A stretch of 64,000 nucleotides of DNA from Terribium retamae (GTDB lineage: Bacteria > Pseudomonadota > Alphaproteobacteria > Rhizobiales > Rhizobiaceae), in NCBI RefSeq assembly GCF_022347545.1, contig NZ_JAKREW010000007.1:120466-184465 (forward strand), given 5' to 3'. The position numbers and the translations under genes were made by a program. This document shows, piece after piece, positions 36,595 to 44,603 of the stretch. The notes under the pieces are model-generated. The model made no database searches. It was not told the DNA's origin and saw only the letters and a program-made list of their open reading frames with translations. Positions within the stretch are counted from its first letter, which is position 1; the number at the start of each line of letters is the position of its first letter.

Positions 36595-37374
36595 TCAAAT
36601 GGTCAAGAACGGCAACAGAAGGCCGGGCATGCCGGCCGTCAGCACCTTCGGTGGCTGGTCGTCGCGCAACTCGACATACAGCCGCAGCGCACTTGTCAGC
36701 GCGTTCGCCACCGATTGCCTGTCGTGCACTGCAACCACCGGCAGAAGCGAAGAAACCGCCGCACCATCCTGCTCGATCCTGCGAACGCCGCGTTGCGGGC
36801 GACCGGCTCTGCGATTCAGCATCGGGCCGAGAATGTTCTCGCGAAAGAAGGCGATCATCCCCAGCGCCTCGAACAGTTCGCCACGCTGCAACTTCGTCGC
36901 GCCGTAGTGCAGCCAGACCCAGGCGCGCTCTTCGAACCATTCGGGCGAACAATCGGGCCAGGCGATGGTTGCAGCATCCAATGTCATAGAGATTTTATCC
37001 TCGTCCCGAGCCCAGAGAATCCGGGGTCGTTCCACGAGTTTCTCGAGGCTGGAGAGGACGACGAATTTCAGGTCGACATGAAGAAGCTGCGGTCCGTACA
37101 GGCAAATGATCAAACGCGGCTCTCCGACATGCTCACCGGTAAAAGCCGCGAGCAGATCTCCAAGGCTGCCGGCAATATCGCGCCGTTCCGCCATTACTTG
37201 AGCGTAAAGCTCGTCCCTGACCACAAGTACGAGATCGATGTCGGAGTGCTCATCCAGCCCGCCGTGAACCATGGAGCCGCCGGCAAGCAACGCCTCGAAA
37301 CGGCCGTCCCGCATCAGTTTGCTTGTGAGGTTTTCGAGAAAGGAAGCGTGTGTTGAAGGAAGAATGCTGGTCAT
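36595..37374 (-). CDS. Nucleotidyltransferase-fold protein (aminoglycoside adenylyltransferase-like)
   Basis: 259 residues from the ATG at 37374, with GGAG six bases upstream. The pol-beta nucleotidyltransferase motif is LAGGSMVHGGLDEHSDIDLV near residues 30-50, and the third acidic residue fits in HVDLKFVV. An all-helical C-terminal part resembles kanamycin/lincosamide nucleotidyltransferases. Whether it modifies an antibiotic or another small molecule cannot be said. It lies alone between the ABM pseudogene and the tetR/SDR pair. Confidence 0.75.
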   Translation of the reverse strand: MTSILPSTHASFLENLTSKLMRDGRFEALLAGGSMVHGGLDEHSDIDLVLVVRDELYAQVMAERRDIAGSLGDLLAAFTGEHVGEPRLIICLYGPQLLHVDLKFVVLSSLEKLVERPRILWARDEDKISMTLDAATIAWPDCSPEWFEERAWVWLHYGATKLQRGELFEALGMIAFFRENILGPMLNRRAGRPQRGVRRIEQDGAAVSSLLPVVAVHDRQSVANALTSALRLYVELRDDQPPKVLTAGMPGLLLPFLTI

Positions 37375-37472
37375 ATGTTTCTCCAAGCCAGCAGTTCAGG
37401 ATATTCCATGTCCATCGCGGCACATTGAGCCACACTGTCGGCCAGACTGTCCCAAAGTCGACCTGTAATGGA

Positions 37473-38036
37473 TTAGCGCGGTGCCAGCGCTGCAACGAAC
37501 TGGCGCAGGCTGCTTTCGACGAAATCCTCGACACGTCCCCGCGGATCGAACCCCCACCACAACAGCGAACCCTGCCACTGCGAGGCCATCAGCAAGCCGA
37601 TGCCGTCCGGCGCTTCAACGGTATCGGCAAAACACGCATCAAGAGCCGCCGACAGGCGCTTGCGCCAGGCTGCGCCGCGTGCCCGCAGCACCGGGTCGCG
37701 CAAATCTTCGCGCAGTACCAGCAAACCCTCGGCGTAAGCTTCGATGCCGCCATAGCCGTGCGACAGAGCGACCAGCATCTCGACCGCCCCCTCCGGTGTT
37801 TTGGCAGCCGCCGCGCCAAGCTCTTCGGTCCGCGTGTCCAGCCGGTCCCAGGCGGCAAGCAATGCCGCCTGCTTCAGCGCGGCCTTCGATTTGAAGCGCT
37901 GCACGAGCGTCGCCGCCGATAGACCGCAGGCACGCGCCAAGCTCTCGAAAGTCAGCGCTTCGGGCCCCCGCTCGTGGATCAGTCCGAGCGCGATCTCCAG
38001 TACTTTCTCGTCAGAGAGCGTCTTGGGTCGAGGCAT
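37473..38036 (-). CDS. TetR-family transcriptional regulator
   Basis: 187 residues. The N-terminal helix-turn-helix is ALTFESLARACGLSAATLVQ followed by RFKSKAALKQAALLAAW; the C-terminal effector domain is unassigned. It is divergent from the short-chain dehydrogenase gene, with only 81 bp between. A palindrome there is a likely operator. It probably represses both genes until an inducer, perhaps the dehydrogenase substrate, is present. Confidence 0.9.
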   Translation of the reverse strand: MPRPKTLSDEKVLEIALGLIHERGPEALTFESLARACGLSAATLVQRFKSKAALKQAALLAAWDRLDTRTEELGAAAAKTPEGAVEMLVALSHGYGGIEAYAEGLLVLREDLRDPVLRARGAAWRKRLSAALDACFADTVEAPDGIGLLMASQWQGSLLWWGFDPRGRVEDFVESSLRQFVAALAPR

Positions 38037-38052
38037 CTTGATTTCCGATTAA

Positions 38053-38070
38053 TAAATGAATATTCGTTTA
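38053..38070. promoter_or_regulatory. Palindromic operator between tetR-type and SDR genes
   Basis: TAAATGAATATTCGTTTA is an 18-bp palindrome with one mismatched pair, in the AT-rich 81-bp divergent promoter region. Its size and position are typical of TetR-family operators. Confidence 0.55.
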
Positions 38071-38117
38071 TATATTATATCTCATCGCTATCAAAGGCAA
38101 AAGCCCAGGAGGTTTCA

Positions 38118-39026
38118 ATGACACTTGCTGGAAAAGTCGCGCTCGTCGCAGGCGCAACACGCGGTGCCGGCCGAGGCATCGCGGTCGAACTCGGTGCCGC
38201 TGGCGCCAGCGTCTACGTCACCGGGCGCACGACGCGGCGTCATCAATCCGAATACAACAGGCCTGAAACGATCGAGGAGACGGCAGACCTTGTCAGCGCG
38301 GCTGGCGGAAGAGGCATCGCCGTCCAAGTCGATCATCTCGTTTCGGATGAAGTTGCCGCGCTTGTAAGGCGCATCCGCGCGGAGCAAGGCCGCCTCGATA
38401 TCCTGGTCAACGACATCTGGGGCGGCGAAAACTATGTCGAATGGAACAAGCCGGTGTGGGAGCACGACCTCGCGAAAGGTCTGCGCATGCTGCATCTGGC
38501 CATCGACACGCATCTCATCACTGCGCACCACGCGCTGCCATTGCTGATCGAGAACCCCGGCGGGCTGCTGGTCGAAGTGACCGATGGCACCGCTGAATAC
38601 AATGCCGAGCATTACCGCCTCTCACCCTTCTACGATCTCGCCAAGGTAGCGGTGAACCGCATGGGGTGGGCGCACGCCAAGGATCTTGCCCCGCACGGTG
38701 CCACAGCGATCTCGCTGACACCCGGATGGCTGCGTTCCGAAATCATGCTGGAAACCTATGGCGTCAGGGAGGAGAACTGGCGTGATGCAACAGCCAAGGT
38801 GCCGCATTTCATCATTTCGGAAACGCCGCATTTCGTCGGGCGTGCCGTCGCAGCGCTTGCAGCCGACCCGAACCGGGCGCGCTGGAACGGCCAGTCGCTC
38901 TCCAGCGGAGGCTTAGCGAAGGTCTACGGTTTCACCGACCTGGATGGATCCCAGCCCGACGCATGGCGGTACATTGCCGAGGTCGAGGAGCCCGGCAAGC
39001 CTGCGGACGCGACGGGCTATCGGTAA
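38118..39026 (+). CDS. Short-chain dehydrogenase/reductase (SDR)
   Basis: 302 residues from the ATG at 38118, with AGGAGG eight bases upstream. The cofactor loop is VAGATRGAGRGIAVELG, and the Arg-rich VTGRTTRRH after strand 2 suggests NADP(H). The active-site pair is YDLAKVAVNR (Tyr-x3-Lys). The usual NNAG is VNDIWGG, a variant common in a subgroup of SDRs. Substrate unknown. A divergent TetR-type regulator probably controls it. Confidence 0.9.
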   Translation: MTLAGKVALVAGATRGAGRGIAVELGAAGASVYVTGRTTRRHQSEYNRPETIEETADLVSAAGGRGIAVQVDHLVSDEVAALVRRIRAEQGRLDILVNDIWGGENYVEWNKPVWEHDLAKGLRMLHLAIDTHLITAHHALPLLIENPGGLLVEVTDGTAEYNAEHYRLSPFYDLAKVAVNRMGWAHAKDLAPHGATAISLTPGWLRSEIMLETYGVREENWRDATAKVPHFIISETPHFVGRAVAALAADPNRARWNGQSLSSGGLAKVYGFTDLDGSQPDAWRYIAEVEEPGKPADATGYR

Positions 39027-39062
39027 TTGGATCGTCGGGCGCAATCTTTCCTGGAATTTGCG

Positions 39063-40382
39063 TCAGGCCGCCTTGCGTCCGCTCAATTCGACAGGCCGCT
39101 CGCCGCCATAGGCCCAGTTGAGCAGCTTCACCGTATGCACCACCGGCAGTTTCGCTGCAGAACCGATCTGGGTGATGCAACCGATATTGCCGGTGGCCAC
39201 CACTTCGGCGCCGGTGGCGGCGATGTTCTTGACCTTGCGCTCGAGCAGGCGGGCGGAGATCTCCGGCTGCAGGATGTTGTAGGTGCCGGCCGAGCCGCAG
39301 CACAGATGGCCCTCGCGCGGCTCCTTCACCACGAAACCGGCCCGTGCAAGCAGGTCCTTCGGCTGGCGCGTGATCTTCTGTCCATGCTGCATCGAGCAGG
39401 CCGAATGATAGGCCACGACCGTGCCCGGACTGCGCGGGGGTTCCGGCAGGTCGAGCGTGGTGAGATACTCGGTCACGTCCCTGGCCAGCGCCGACACTTT
39501 CGCTGCCTTTTCGGCATAGGCCGGGTCCAGCCGCAGCATGAAACCATAGTCCTTGATCGTGGTGCCGCAGCCGGAAGCCGTGATGACGATGGCATCCAGC
39601 CCCTCGCCATCGAGCTCACGCATCCAGGCATCGACATTGCGCCGGGCCGAGGCAAGTGCAGCTTCCTCGCGGCCCATGTGATGGACCAGCGCGCCGCAGC
39701 AGCCCTCGCCTTCAGGCATCACCACATCGATGCCAAGCCTGTTGAGCAGCGACACGGTCGCCTCGTTGATGCCAGGCTCCAGCACCTGCTGCGCGCAGCC
39801 GGTGAGCAATGCGACCCGCCCTCGCCTTTGCGCTTTCGCGGCGCTGCGCGCACCGGGTCTCGCCAATGCCGAAGCCGCCGGAACGCTGGCGGGCGCCAGC
39901 TTCAGCATCGCCGCCAACGGCTTCAGCGTTTTGCTTTTTTCGAAAAAGCTTGCGAACGGCCTGCCGAGACGCGCCAGCTTCAGTGCGGCTCGAAACCGCG
40001 CCGGATGCGGCAGCACGAAGGCGAGTACTGAGCGGATCAGGCGGTCGGCCAGCGGCCGCTTGTAGGTCTTCTCGATATGAGCGCGCGCGTGATCGACCAG
40101 ATGCATGTAGTTCACGCCTGACGGGCAGGTCGTCATGCAGGCGAGGCAGGATAGGCAGCGATCGACATGGGTGACGATCTCCTTGTCGGCTGGACGGCCG
40201 TTCTCCAGCATGTCCTTGATCAGGTAGATGCGCCCGCGCGGACTGTCGAGCTCGTTGCCGAGCGTGACATAGGTCGGGCAAGTGGCGGTGCAGAAGCCGC
40301 AATGCACGCATTTGCGCAGGATCTTCTCCGATTCCGCGACATGCGGGTCGGCGAGTTGCTCGGCGGTAAACGAAGTCTGCAT
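39063..40382 (-). CDS. glcF: Glycolate oxidase iron-sulfur subunit GlcF
   Basis: 439 residues. Two 4Fe-4S motifs lie near the N-terminus, CVHCGFCTATCPTY and CLSCLACMTTCPSGV, followed by two CCG domains (ITASGCGTTI, EGEGCCGALVHHMG, AYHSACSMQHGQ, HLCCGSAGTYNI). It passes electrons from the GlcD/GlcE flavoproteins to the quinone pool, so glycolate is oxidised to glyoxylate. It follows glcE after 2 bp on the same strand. Confidence 0.95.
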   Translation of the reverse strand: MQTSFTAEQLADPHVAESEKILRKCVHCGFCTATCPTYVTLGNELDSPRGRIYLIKDMLENGRPADKEIVTHVDRCLSCLACMTTCPSGVNYMHLVDHARAHIEKTYKRPLADRLIRSVLAFVLPHPARFRAALKLARLGRPFASFFEKSKTLKPLAAMLKLAPASVPAASALARPGARSAAKAQRRGRVALLTGCAQQVLEPGINEATVSLLNRLGIDVVMPEGEGCCGALVHHMGREEAALASARRNVDAWMRELDGEGLDAIVITASGCGTTIKDYGFMLRLDPAYAEKAAKVSALARDVTEYLTTLDLPEPPRSPGTVVAYHSACSMQHGQKITRQPKDLLARAGFVVKEPREGHLCCGSAGTYNILQPEISARLLERKVKNIAATGAEVVATGNIGCITQIGSAAKLPVVHTVKLLNWAYGGERPVELSGRKAA

Positions 40383-40384
40383 TG

Positions 40385-41587
40385 CTATGCCATCCGGCCG
40401 GGATTGAGGATCTGACTGGGGTCGAATTCAGCCTTGAGCCGATGAGCAAGCGCCGCCAACGCCGGTGGCTGCGGCTCGAACACCGGCACTGCGGCACGGA
40501 CAGGAGGCGCCGCACGGACAAGCGTCGCATGACCGCCGCCAAAGTGCTTCACCGCCGCCCGCACCAACTGGTCCTCGGGCTCACCCATTTCCATGCTGAG
40601 CCAGATCAGGCCGCCCTGCCAGTCGTAGAACACCTCCACCGCCGACTGCATGCGCAGCGCCATCACCATGGCATGGCCGTCGGCGGGCGCCATCGACACG
40701 CGCCAGAGCGGCTTGTCGGAGCCGGCGAACGGCACGCAGTAGCGAACATCGCGCCAGATGGCTTCGGATGTCTCGCCGGCGATCTCCTGCAGCGGGCCCG
40801 CATGGCGCAACAGTTCCTTGAGCGCGCCGATGCGATAGGTCACCGAAGGGCCGAACCCTTCGACGCGCAGCAGGGTCGCCGCCTCGTTGCCCAGCATGCC
40901 GTCGGCGACACGCGCCGCGATACGCTCCGGCAGATGCGCCGCGCTCGACACTTCGGCACTTGAGCCGAGCGCCAGCGACATGGCGGCGGCGGCGTTGTCG
41001 TCGAGCAGACCGCGCACGGCCAGTGTCACCTCGGTCTCCGCGGCCGGCAAGACCTTGAAGGTGACATCGGTGAACACCGCAAGCGTCCCCCAAGAGCCCG
41101 CCATCGCCTTGGAAAGATCGTAACCGGTGACGTTCTTGACGACGCGACCGCCGGATTTGAACGCCTCGCCGCGCCCCGAAACGGCGTGGATACCGAGAAT
41201 ATGATCGCGGGCAGCCCCAGCCTTCAGCCGGCGCGGACCTGACAGATTAGCAGCAAGCACGCCGCCGATGGTTCCATTGCCGGGCTCCTGGCCGAGCAGC
41301 CGGGCATAGTCCATCGGCTCGAAGGCCAATTGCTGGCCGTTTTCGGCAAGCAGCTTCTCGATCTGCGCCAGCGGCGTTCCGGCACGCGCAGACAGCACCA
41401 GTTCCGCCGGCTCGTAGAGGGTCACGCCCGTGAGCTTCGAAAGATCGAGCGTATTTTCGGTCTGCAAGGGACGGCCGATGGCGCGCTTGGAGCCATGGCC
41501 AACGATCTCCAGCGGCGCCTCCTCGGCAACCGCCCATTGCACCGCGGAAAGGAGTTCGGCAGGCGAGGTTGGGGTGAAGGTGGTCAT
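40385..41587 (-). CDS. glcE: Glycolate oxidase FAD-binding subunit GlcE
   Basis: 400 residues from the ATG at 41587 (MTTFTPTSPAELLSAVQWAV). It has an FAD-binding type 4 domain with IVGHGSKRAIGR, EPGNGTIGGVLAANLSGPRR and GGRVVKNVTGYDLSKAMAGS, and the short cap of GlcE. It works with GlcD and GlcF in glycolate oxidation. In many bacteria glcD, glcE and glcF are directly adjacent; here two unrelated genes and repeats separate glcD from glcE. Confidence 0.94.
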   Translation of the reverse strand: MTTFTPTSPAELLSAVQWAVAEEAPLEIVGHGSKRAIGRPLQTENTLDLSKLTGVTLYEPAELVLSARAGTPLAQIEKLLAENGQQLAFEPMDYARLLGQEPGNGTIGGVLAANLSGPRRLKAGAARDHILGIHAVSGRGEAFKSGGRVVKNVTGYDLSKAMAGSWGTLAVFTDVTFKVLPAAETEVTLAVRGLLDDNAAAAMSLALGSSAEVSSAAHLPERIAARVADGMLGNEAATLLRVEGFGPSVTYRIGALKELLRHAGPLQEIAGETSEAIWRDVRYCVPFAGSDKPLWRVSMAPADGHAMVMALRMQSAVEVFYDWQGGLIWLSMEMGEPEDQLVRAAVKHFGGGHATLVRAAPPVRAAVPVFEPQPPALAALAHRLKAEFDPSQILNPGRMA

Positions 41588-41648
41588 GCGACGATGGTTC
41601 CAGGATTTCTCGTGGCCAGACTCCGGAGCAAAGCGCGCGGCACGAAGA

Positions 41649-41805
41649 CCCCCTCTCCGTCTCGGGCTGCGCCCGATCCACCTCTCCCCCATTTCATCGG
41701 GGCGAGGAACCCAAGCTGGAGAGGCGCCGGCGTTGCGACATCGATTCCTCGCCCCCGCAAAGCGGGGGAGAGGTGGATCGGGCGCAGCCCGAGACGGAGA
41801 GGGGG
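41649..41805. repeat. Perfect 42-bp inverted repeat (CTCGGGCTGCGCCCGA family)
   Basis: The left arm at 41649-41690 and right arm at 41764-41805 are exact complements over 42 bp, each beginning CCCCCTCTCCGTCTCGG. The arms enclose a 73-bp spacer. A related copy is at 42276-42350. The pair brackets the DUF559 gene. Confidence 0.9.
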
Positions 41806-41840
41806 ACGGTTCTCGTATGCGGTGAGCGGGAAATTCATCA

Positions 41841-42287
41841 TCATTTCTCCCCTCCTCCAGGCCGTTCCACACGCGCGAGAACGAACTTGAGATCGGCACT
41901 GGTGATGTCGTCGGTGAGCCGGCCATCGAGAACAGCGAGAATGGTTTCACAAACTGCGCCGATGTTCTTCAGCGCATCGGCGCTCCAGAATCTGAGAACG
42001 GAATAGCCATTCGCCCGCATAAACTCGTCACGACGCGTATCGTAATCGTTGTCAACGTGTTGGCTGCCATCGAGTTCGATGACCAACTTTGCCTGGCGAC
42101 AGACAAAGTCCGCATAGTAGGGCCCGAGGGGCACTTGCCTGCTGAACTTATGACCTCTGAGTTTCTTTGCTTTCAGTTCGTTCCAAAGGGTAGCTTCGGC
42201 GACATTTCCGCCATGCCGCAGCTCTCGAGCCCTTCCGATGTGGCTCGGAGAGCGGCGAGGTGGAATGTGTGAAGCCCCCCTCTCCAT
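41841..42287 (-). CDS. DUF559 (VSR-like) putative endonuclease
   Basis: 148 residues from the ATG at 42287, which lies within the repeat. Typical DUF559 text is seen: ARELRHGGNVAEATLWNELK, then KKLRGHKFSRQVPLGPYYAD, FVCRQAKLVIELDGSQHVDN and the end YDTRRDEFMRANGYSVLRFW. The fold is of the very-short-patch-repair/restriction type; DxxxxxxxLVIELDG provides the PD-(D/E)XK metal site. Function is unknown. It interrupts the glc genes and is bracketed by copies of one palindromic repeat. Confidence 0.88.
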   Translation of the reverse strand: MERGASHIPPRRSPSHIGRARELRHGGNVAEATLWNELKAKKLRGHKFSRQVPLGPYYADFVCRQAKLVIELDGSQHVDNDYDTRRDEFMRANGYSVLRFWSADALKNIGAVCETILAVLDGRLTDDITSADLKFVLARVERPGGGEK

Positions 42288-42350
42288 CTCGGGCTGCGCC
42301 CGAGCCACCTCTCCCCCGCTTTGCGGGTGCGAGGAACCCGAGTCCTGAGG
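42276..42350. repeat. Partial copy of the CTCGGGCTGCGCCCGA palindromic repeat
   Basis: CCCCCCTCTCCATCTCGGG and the following CTGCGCCCGAGCCACCTCTC resemble the left arm at 41649, with two or three changes, and continue with CGCTTTGCGGGTGCGAGGAA. It overlaps the start of the DUF559 gene and ends just before the next gene's stop. Confidence 0.85.
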
Positions 42351-42361
42351 GCCCGAGCGGG

Positions 42362-42946
42362 TCACAGCCGATGCTCCCGCAATTTCTCCAGCACCGCCTC
42401 GCCGCGCGGCGAGAGCCGGTAGCCGATCTCAAGGCTTTCCGTCAGGCCAAGCTCCTTCAGTCTGCGCACGTCCTGCTTAAACTTCAGCTTCTCGACACCG
42501 GCAGCCCGCGCGAGTTCGCCAGCCGGTTTGCCCGGATGGGCGCCGATAGCGCTCAGGATCGACGGGAAATAGCCCGGCTTCGCCTTGTCCCAGCGTGCGA
42601 AACGGGCCGTCAGATCGTGCCAGTCCCCTTCGGAAAGCTTGGCCTCGCCGCGCAGGGAAAGGCGCTGATCCGGCTCGATGCCATCCAGAACGATCCGATA
42701 AAGCGTGCGATCGCCATCCGAGCGTAGATCGGCCAGCAGCGCGGCGCGATCGGCAAAACCGGCGGCCTTCGCTTCGGCGTCGGTCAAGTCCTGCTCTTCG
42801 ATCGGCTCGACCGCAGCGATGCGCACCATGCCGACCGCCGTGCGCAGACCGGTGCCGGCCTTCACCGTCGGCCGTCGCCAGCGCCGGAACGCCAGAGTGA
42901 CGTCGCCACGCGCAACGGCCTCGAGGATGGCCTGCCTGAACAGCAT
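42362..42946 (-). CDS. ASCH-like domain plus winged-helix protein, function unknown
   Basis: 194 residues from the ATG at 42946, three bases after the glcD stop. The N-terminal half (LFRQAILEAVARGDVTLAFR, RWRRPTVKAGTGLRTAVGMV, then AAGFADRAALLADLR) resembles an ASCH/PUA-like RNA-binding fold. The C-terminal 60 residues (GELARAAGVEKLKFKQDVRR, LKELGLTESLEIGYRLSPRG) are a winged helix. Such proteins are annotated only as hypothetical; a regulatory or RNA-modifying role is possible. It is co-directional with glcD and probably co-transcribed. Confidence 0.7.
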   Translation of the reverse strand: MLFRQAILEAVARGDVTLAFRRWRRPTVKAGTGLRTAVGMVRIAAVEPIEEQDLTDAEAKAAGFADRAALLADLRSDGDRTLYRIVLDGIEPDQRLSLRGEAKLSEGDWHDLTARFARWDKAKPGYFPSILSAIGAHPGKPAGELARAAGVEKLKFKQDVRRLKELGLTESLEIGYRLSPRGEAVLEKLREHRL

Positions 42947-42948
42947 CC

Positions 42949-44445
42949 TCAAAACCTCGGAATGTCGGGAAAGGCGACCTGGCCGCGATGTACATGCATG
43001 CGGCCGAGCTCGGCGCAGCGGCGCAGTTGCGGAAACACCTTGCCGGGATTGAGCAGATGGTTGGGATCGAAAGCGCATTTCACCCGCATCTGCTGGTCGA
43101 GATCGGCTTCGTTGAACATCTCCGGCATCAGGTCGCGCTTCTCGACGCCGACGCCATGCTCACCGGTCAGCACGCCGCCAACTTCGACGCAAAGCCGCAG
43201 GATGTCGGCGCCGAACTTCTCGGCTTTGTCCAGTTCGCCGGGCACGTTGGCATCGTAGAGGATGAGCGGATGCAGATTGCCGTCGCCGGCATGGAAGACG
43301 TTGGCGACGCGCAGGCCATAGGTTTGCGAAAGGTCGCGCATGCCCGCTAGCACGCGCGGCAGTTCCTTGCGCGGAATGGTACCATCCATGCAGTAATAAT
43401 CCGGTGAGATGCGCCCGACCGCCGGGAAGGCAGCCTTGCGGCCGGCCCAGAAGCGCAGGCGCTCTTCCTCGGAATTCGAAATGATGCAGGTGGTCGAGCC
43501 ATTGTTGATGGCGATCGCTTCGACGGCGCCGATCAGGTGATCGACCTCGACTGCAGGTCCATCCAGTTCAACGATCAGCAGTGCCTCGCATTCCAGCGGA
43601 TAGCCGGCCTGCACGAAATCCTCGGCAGCGTGGATCGCCGGCCGGTCCATCATCTCCATTCCGCCGGGGATGATGCCCGCGCCGATGATATCAGCAACGC
43701 ATTGGCCACCCTGCTCGCTGGTGGGGAAGCCGATCAGCAGCGCGCGTGCCGTCTCCGGTTTCTTCAGGATGCGCACGGTGACTTCGGTGACGACACCGAG
43801 AAGCCCCTCCGAACCGGTCATCAGGCCAAGCAGATCATAACCTTCAGCGTCGAGATGCTTGCCGCCAAGCCGCACCACCTCGCCATTCATCAGCACCATT
43901 TCGATGCCCAGCACATTGTTGGCGGTGAGTCCGTATTTCAGGCAGTGCACGCCGCCGGAATTCTCCGCGACATTGCCGCCGATCGAGCAGGCGATCTGCG
44001 AGGAAGGATCCGGTGCGTAATAGAAACCCTCCTGCTCCACCGCATGGGTGATGCCGAGATTGGTGACGCCCGGCTGCGCGGTGACGGTACGGTTGGGATA
44101 ATCGATGCCGAGGATGCGGTTGAAGCGGCTCATCACCAGCAGAACCGCATCTTCCAGCGGCAAGGCGCCGCCGGACAGCGAAGTGCCGGCGCCACGCGGC
44201 ACGACGCGGATGTTGCGGTCGTTGCAATATTTCAGCACCCGAGACACCTGCGCCACCGTCTCCGGCAAAACCACGACGAGAGGGAGCTGGCGATAGGCGG
44301 TCAGCCCGTCACTTTCAAAGGCCCGCATCTCGTTGACGGTTTCGACGACGCCTTCGCCCGGCACGATCGACCTGAGATCCGCGACGATGGTGGCCCGCCG
44401 CCCAAGCGTCGCCTCATCCGGCTTCGGCATGGCAAGACCGGACAT
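42949..44445 (-). CDS. glcD: Glycolate oxidase catalytic subunit GlcD
   Basis: 498 residues, an FAD-linked oxidase. The FAD-binding blocks are RVVPRGAGTSLSGGALPLED and CSIGGNVAENSGGVHCLKYG. The C-terminal block holds NVFHAGDGNLHPLILYD and LTGEHGVGVEKR. It oxidises glycolate (or D-lactate) to glyoxylate together with GlcE and GlcF, using the quinone pool. First gene of the leftward glc locus, with a palindrome 30-50 bp upstream. Confidence 0.95.
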   Translation of the reverse strand: MSGLAMPKPDEATLGRRATIVADLRSIVPGEGVVETVNEMRAFESDGLTAYRQLPLVVVLPETVAQVSRVLKYCNDRNIRVVPRGAGTSLSGGALPLEDAVLLVMSRFNRILGIDYPNRTVTAQPGVTNLGITHAVEQEGFYYAPDPSSQIACSIGGNVAENSGGVHCLKYGLTANNVLGIEMVLMNGEVVRLGGKHLDAEGYDLLGLMTGSEGLLGVVTEVTVRILKKPETARALLIGFPTSEQGGQCVADIIGAGIIPGGMEMMDRPAIHAAEDFVQAGYPLECEALLIVELDGPAVEVDHLIGAVEAIAINNGSTTCIISNSEEERLRFWAGRKAAFPAVGRISPDYYCMDGTIPRKELPRVLAGMRDLSQTYGLRVANVFHAGDGNLHPLILYDANVPGELDKAEKFGADILRLCVEVGGVLTGEHGVGVEKRDLMPEMFNEADLDQQMRVKCAFDPNHLLNPGKVFPQLRRCAELGRMHVHRGQVAFPDIPRF

Positions 44446-44475
44446 GATGTCTCCCTGCGCTTAGAGAACACTTAC

Positions 44476-44494
44476 TGGTAAAAGCTTTTTACCA
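44476..44494. promoter_or_regulatory. Perfect palindrome upstream of glcD, possible FadR-subfamily operator
   Basis: TGGTAAAA-GCT-TTTTACCA has two exact 8-bp arms. FadR-subfamily GntR regulators (GlcC, LldR, PdhR, FadR) bind palindromes of the type TGGT-N-ACCA. It lies 30 bp before the glcD start. A GntR regulator of that subfamily is encoded nearby at 46131-46967. Confidence 0.5.
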
Positions 44495-44603
44495 ATTCGG
44501 CACAATGCATGCAAATGGTGCTTTCGGCCAAAGCTGACGTGCTCAAGCGCATCTCTTTCCACGCGTCAATCTGACGCTGGCAGCCAGGATCGATGATTAC
44601 AAA

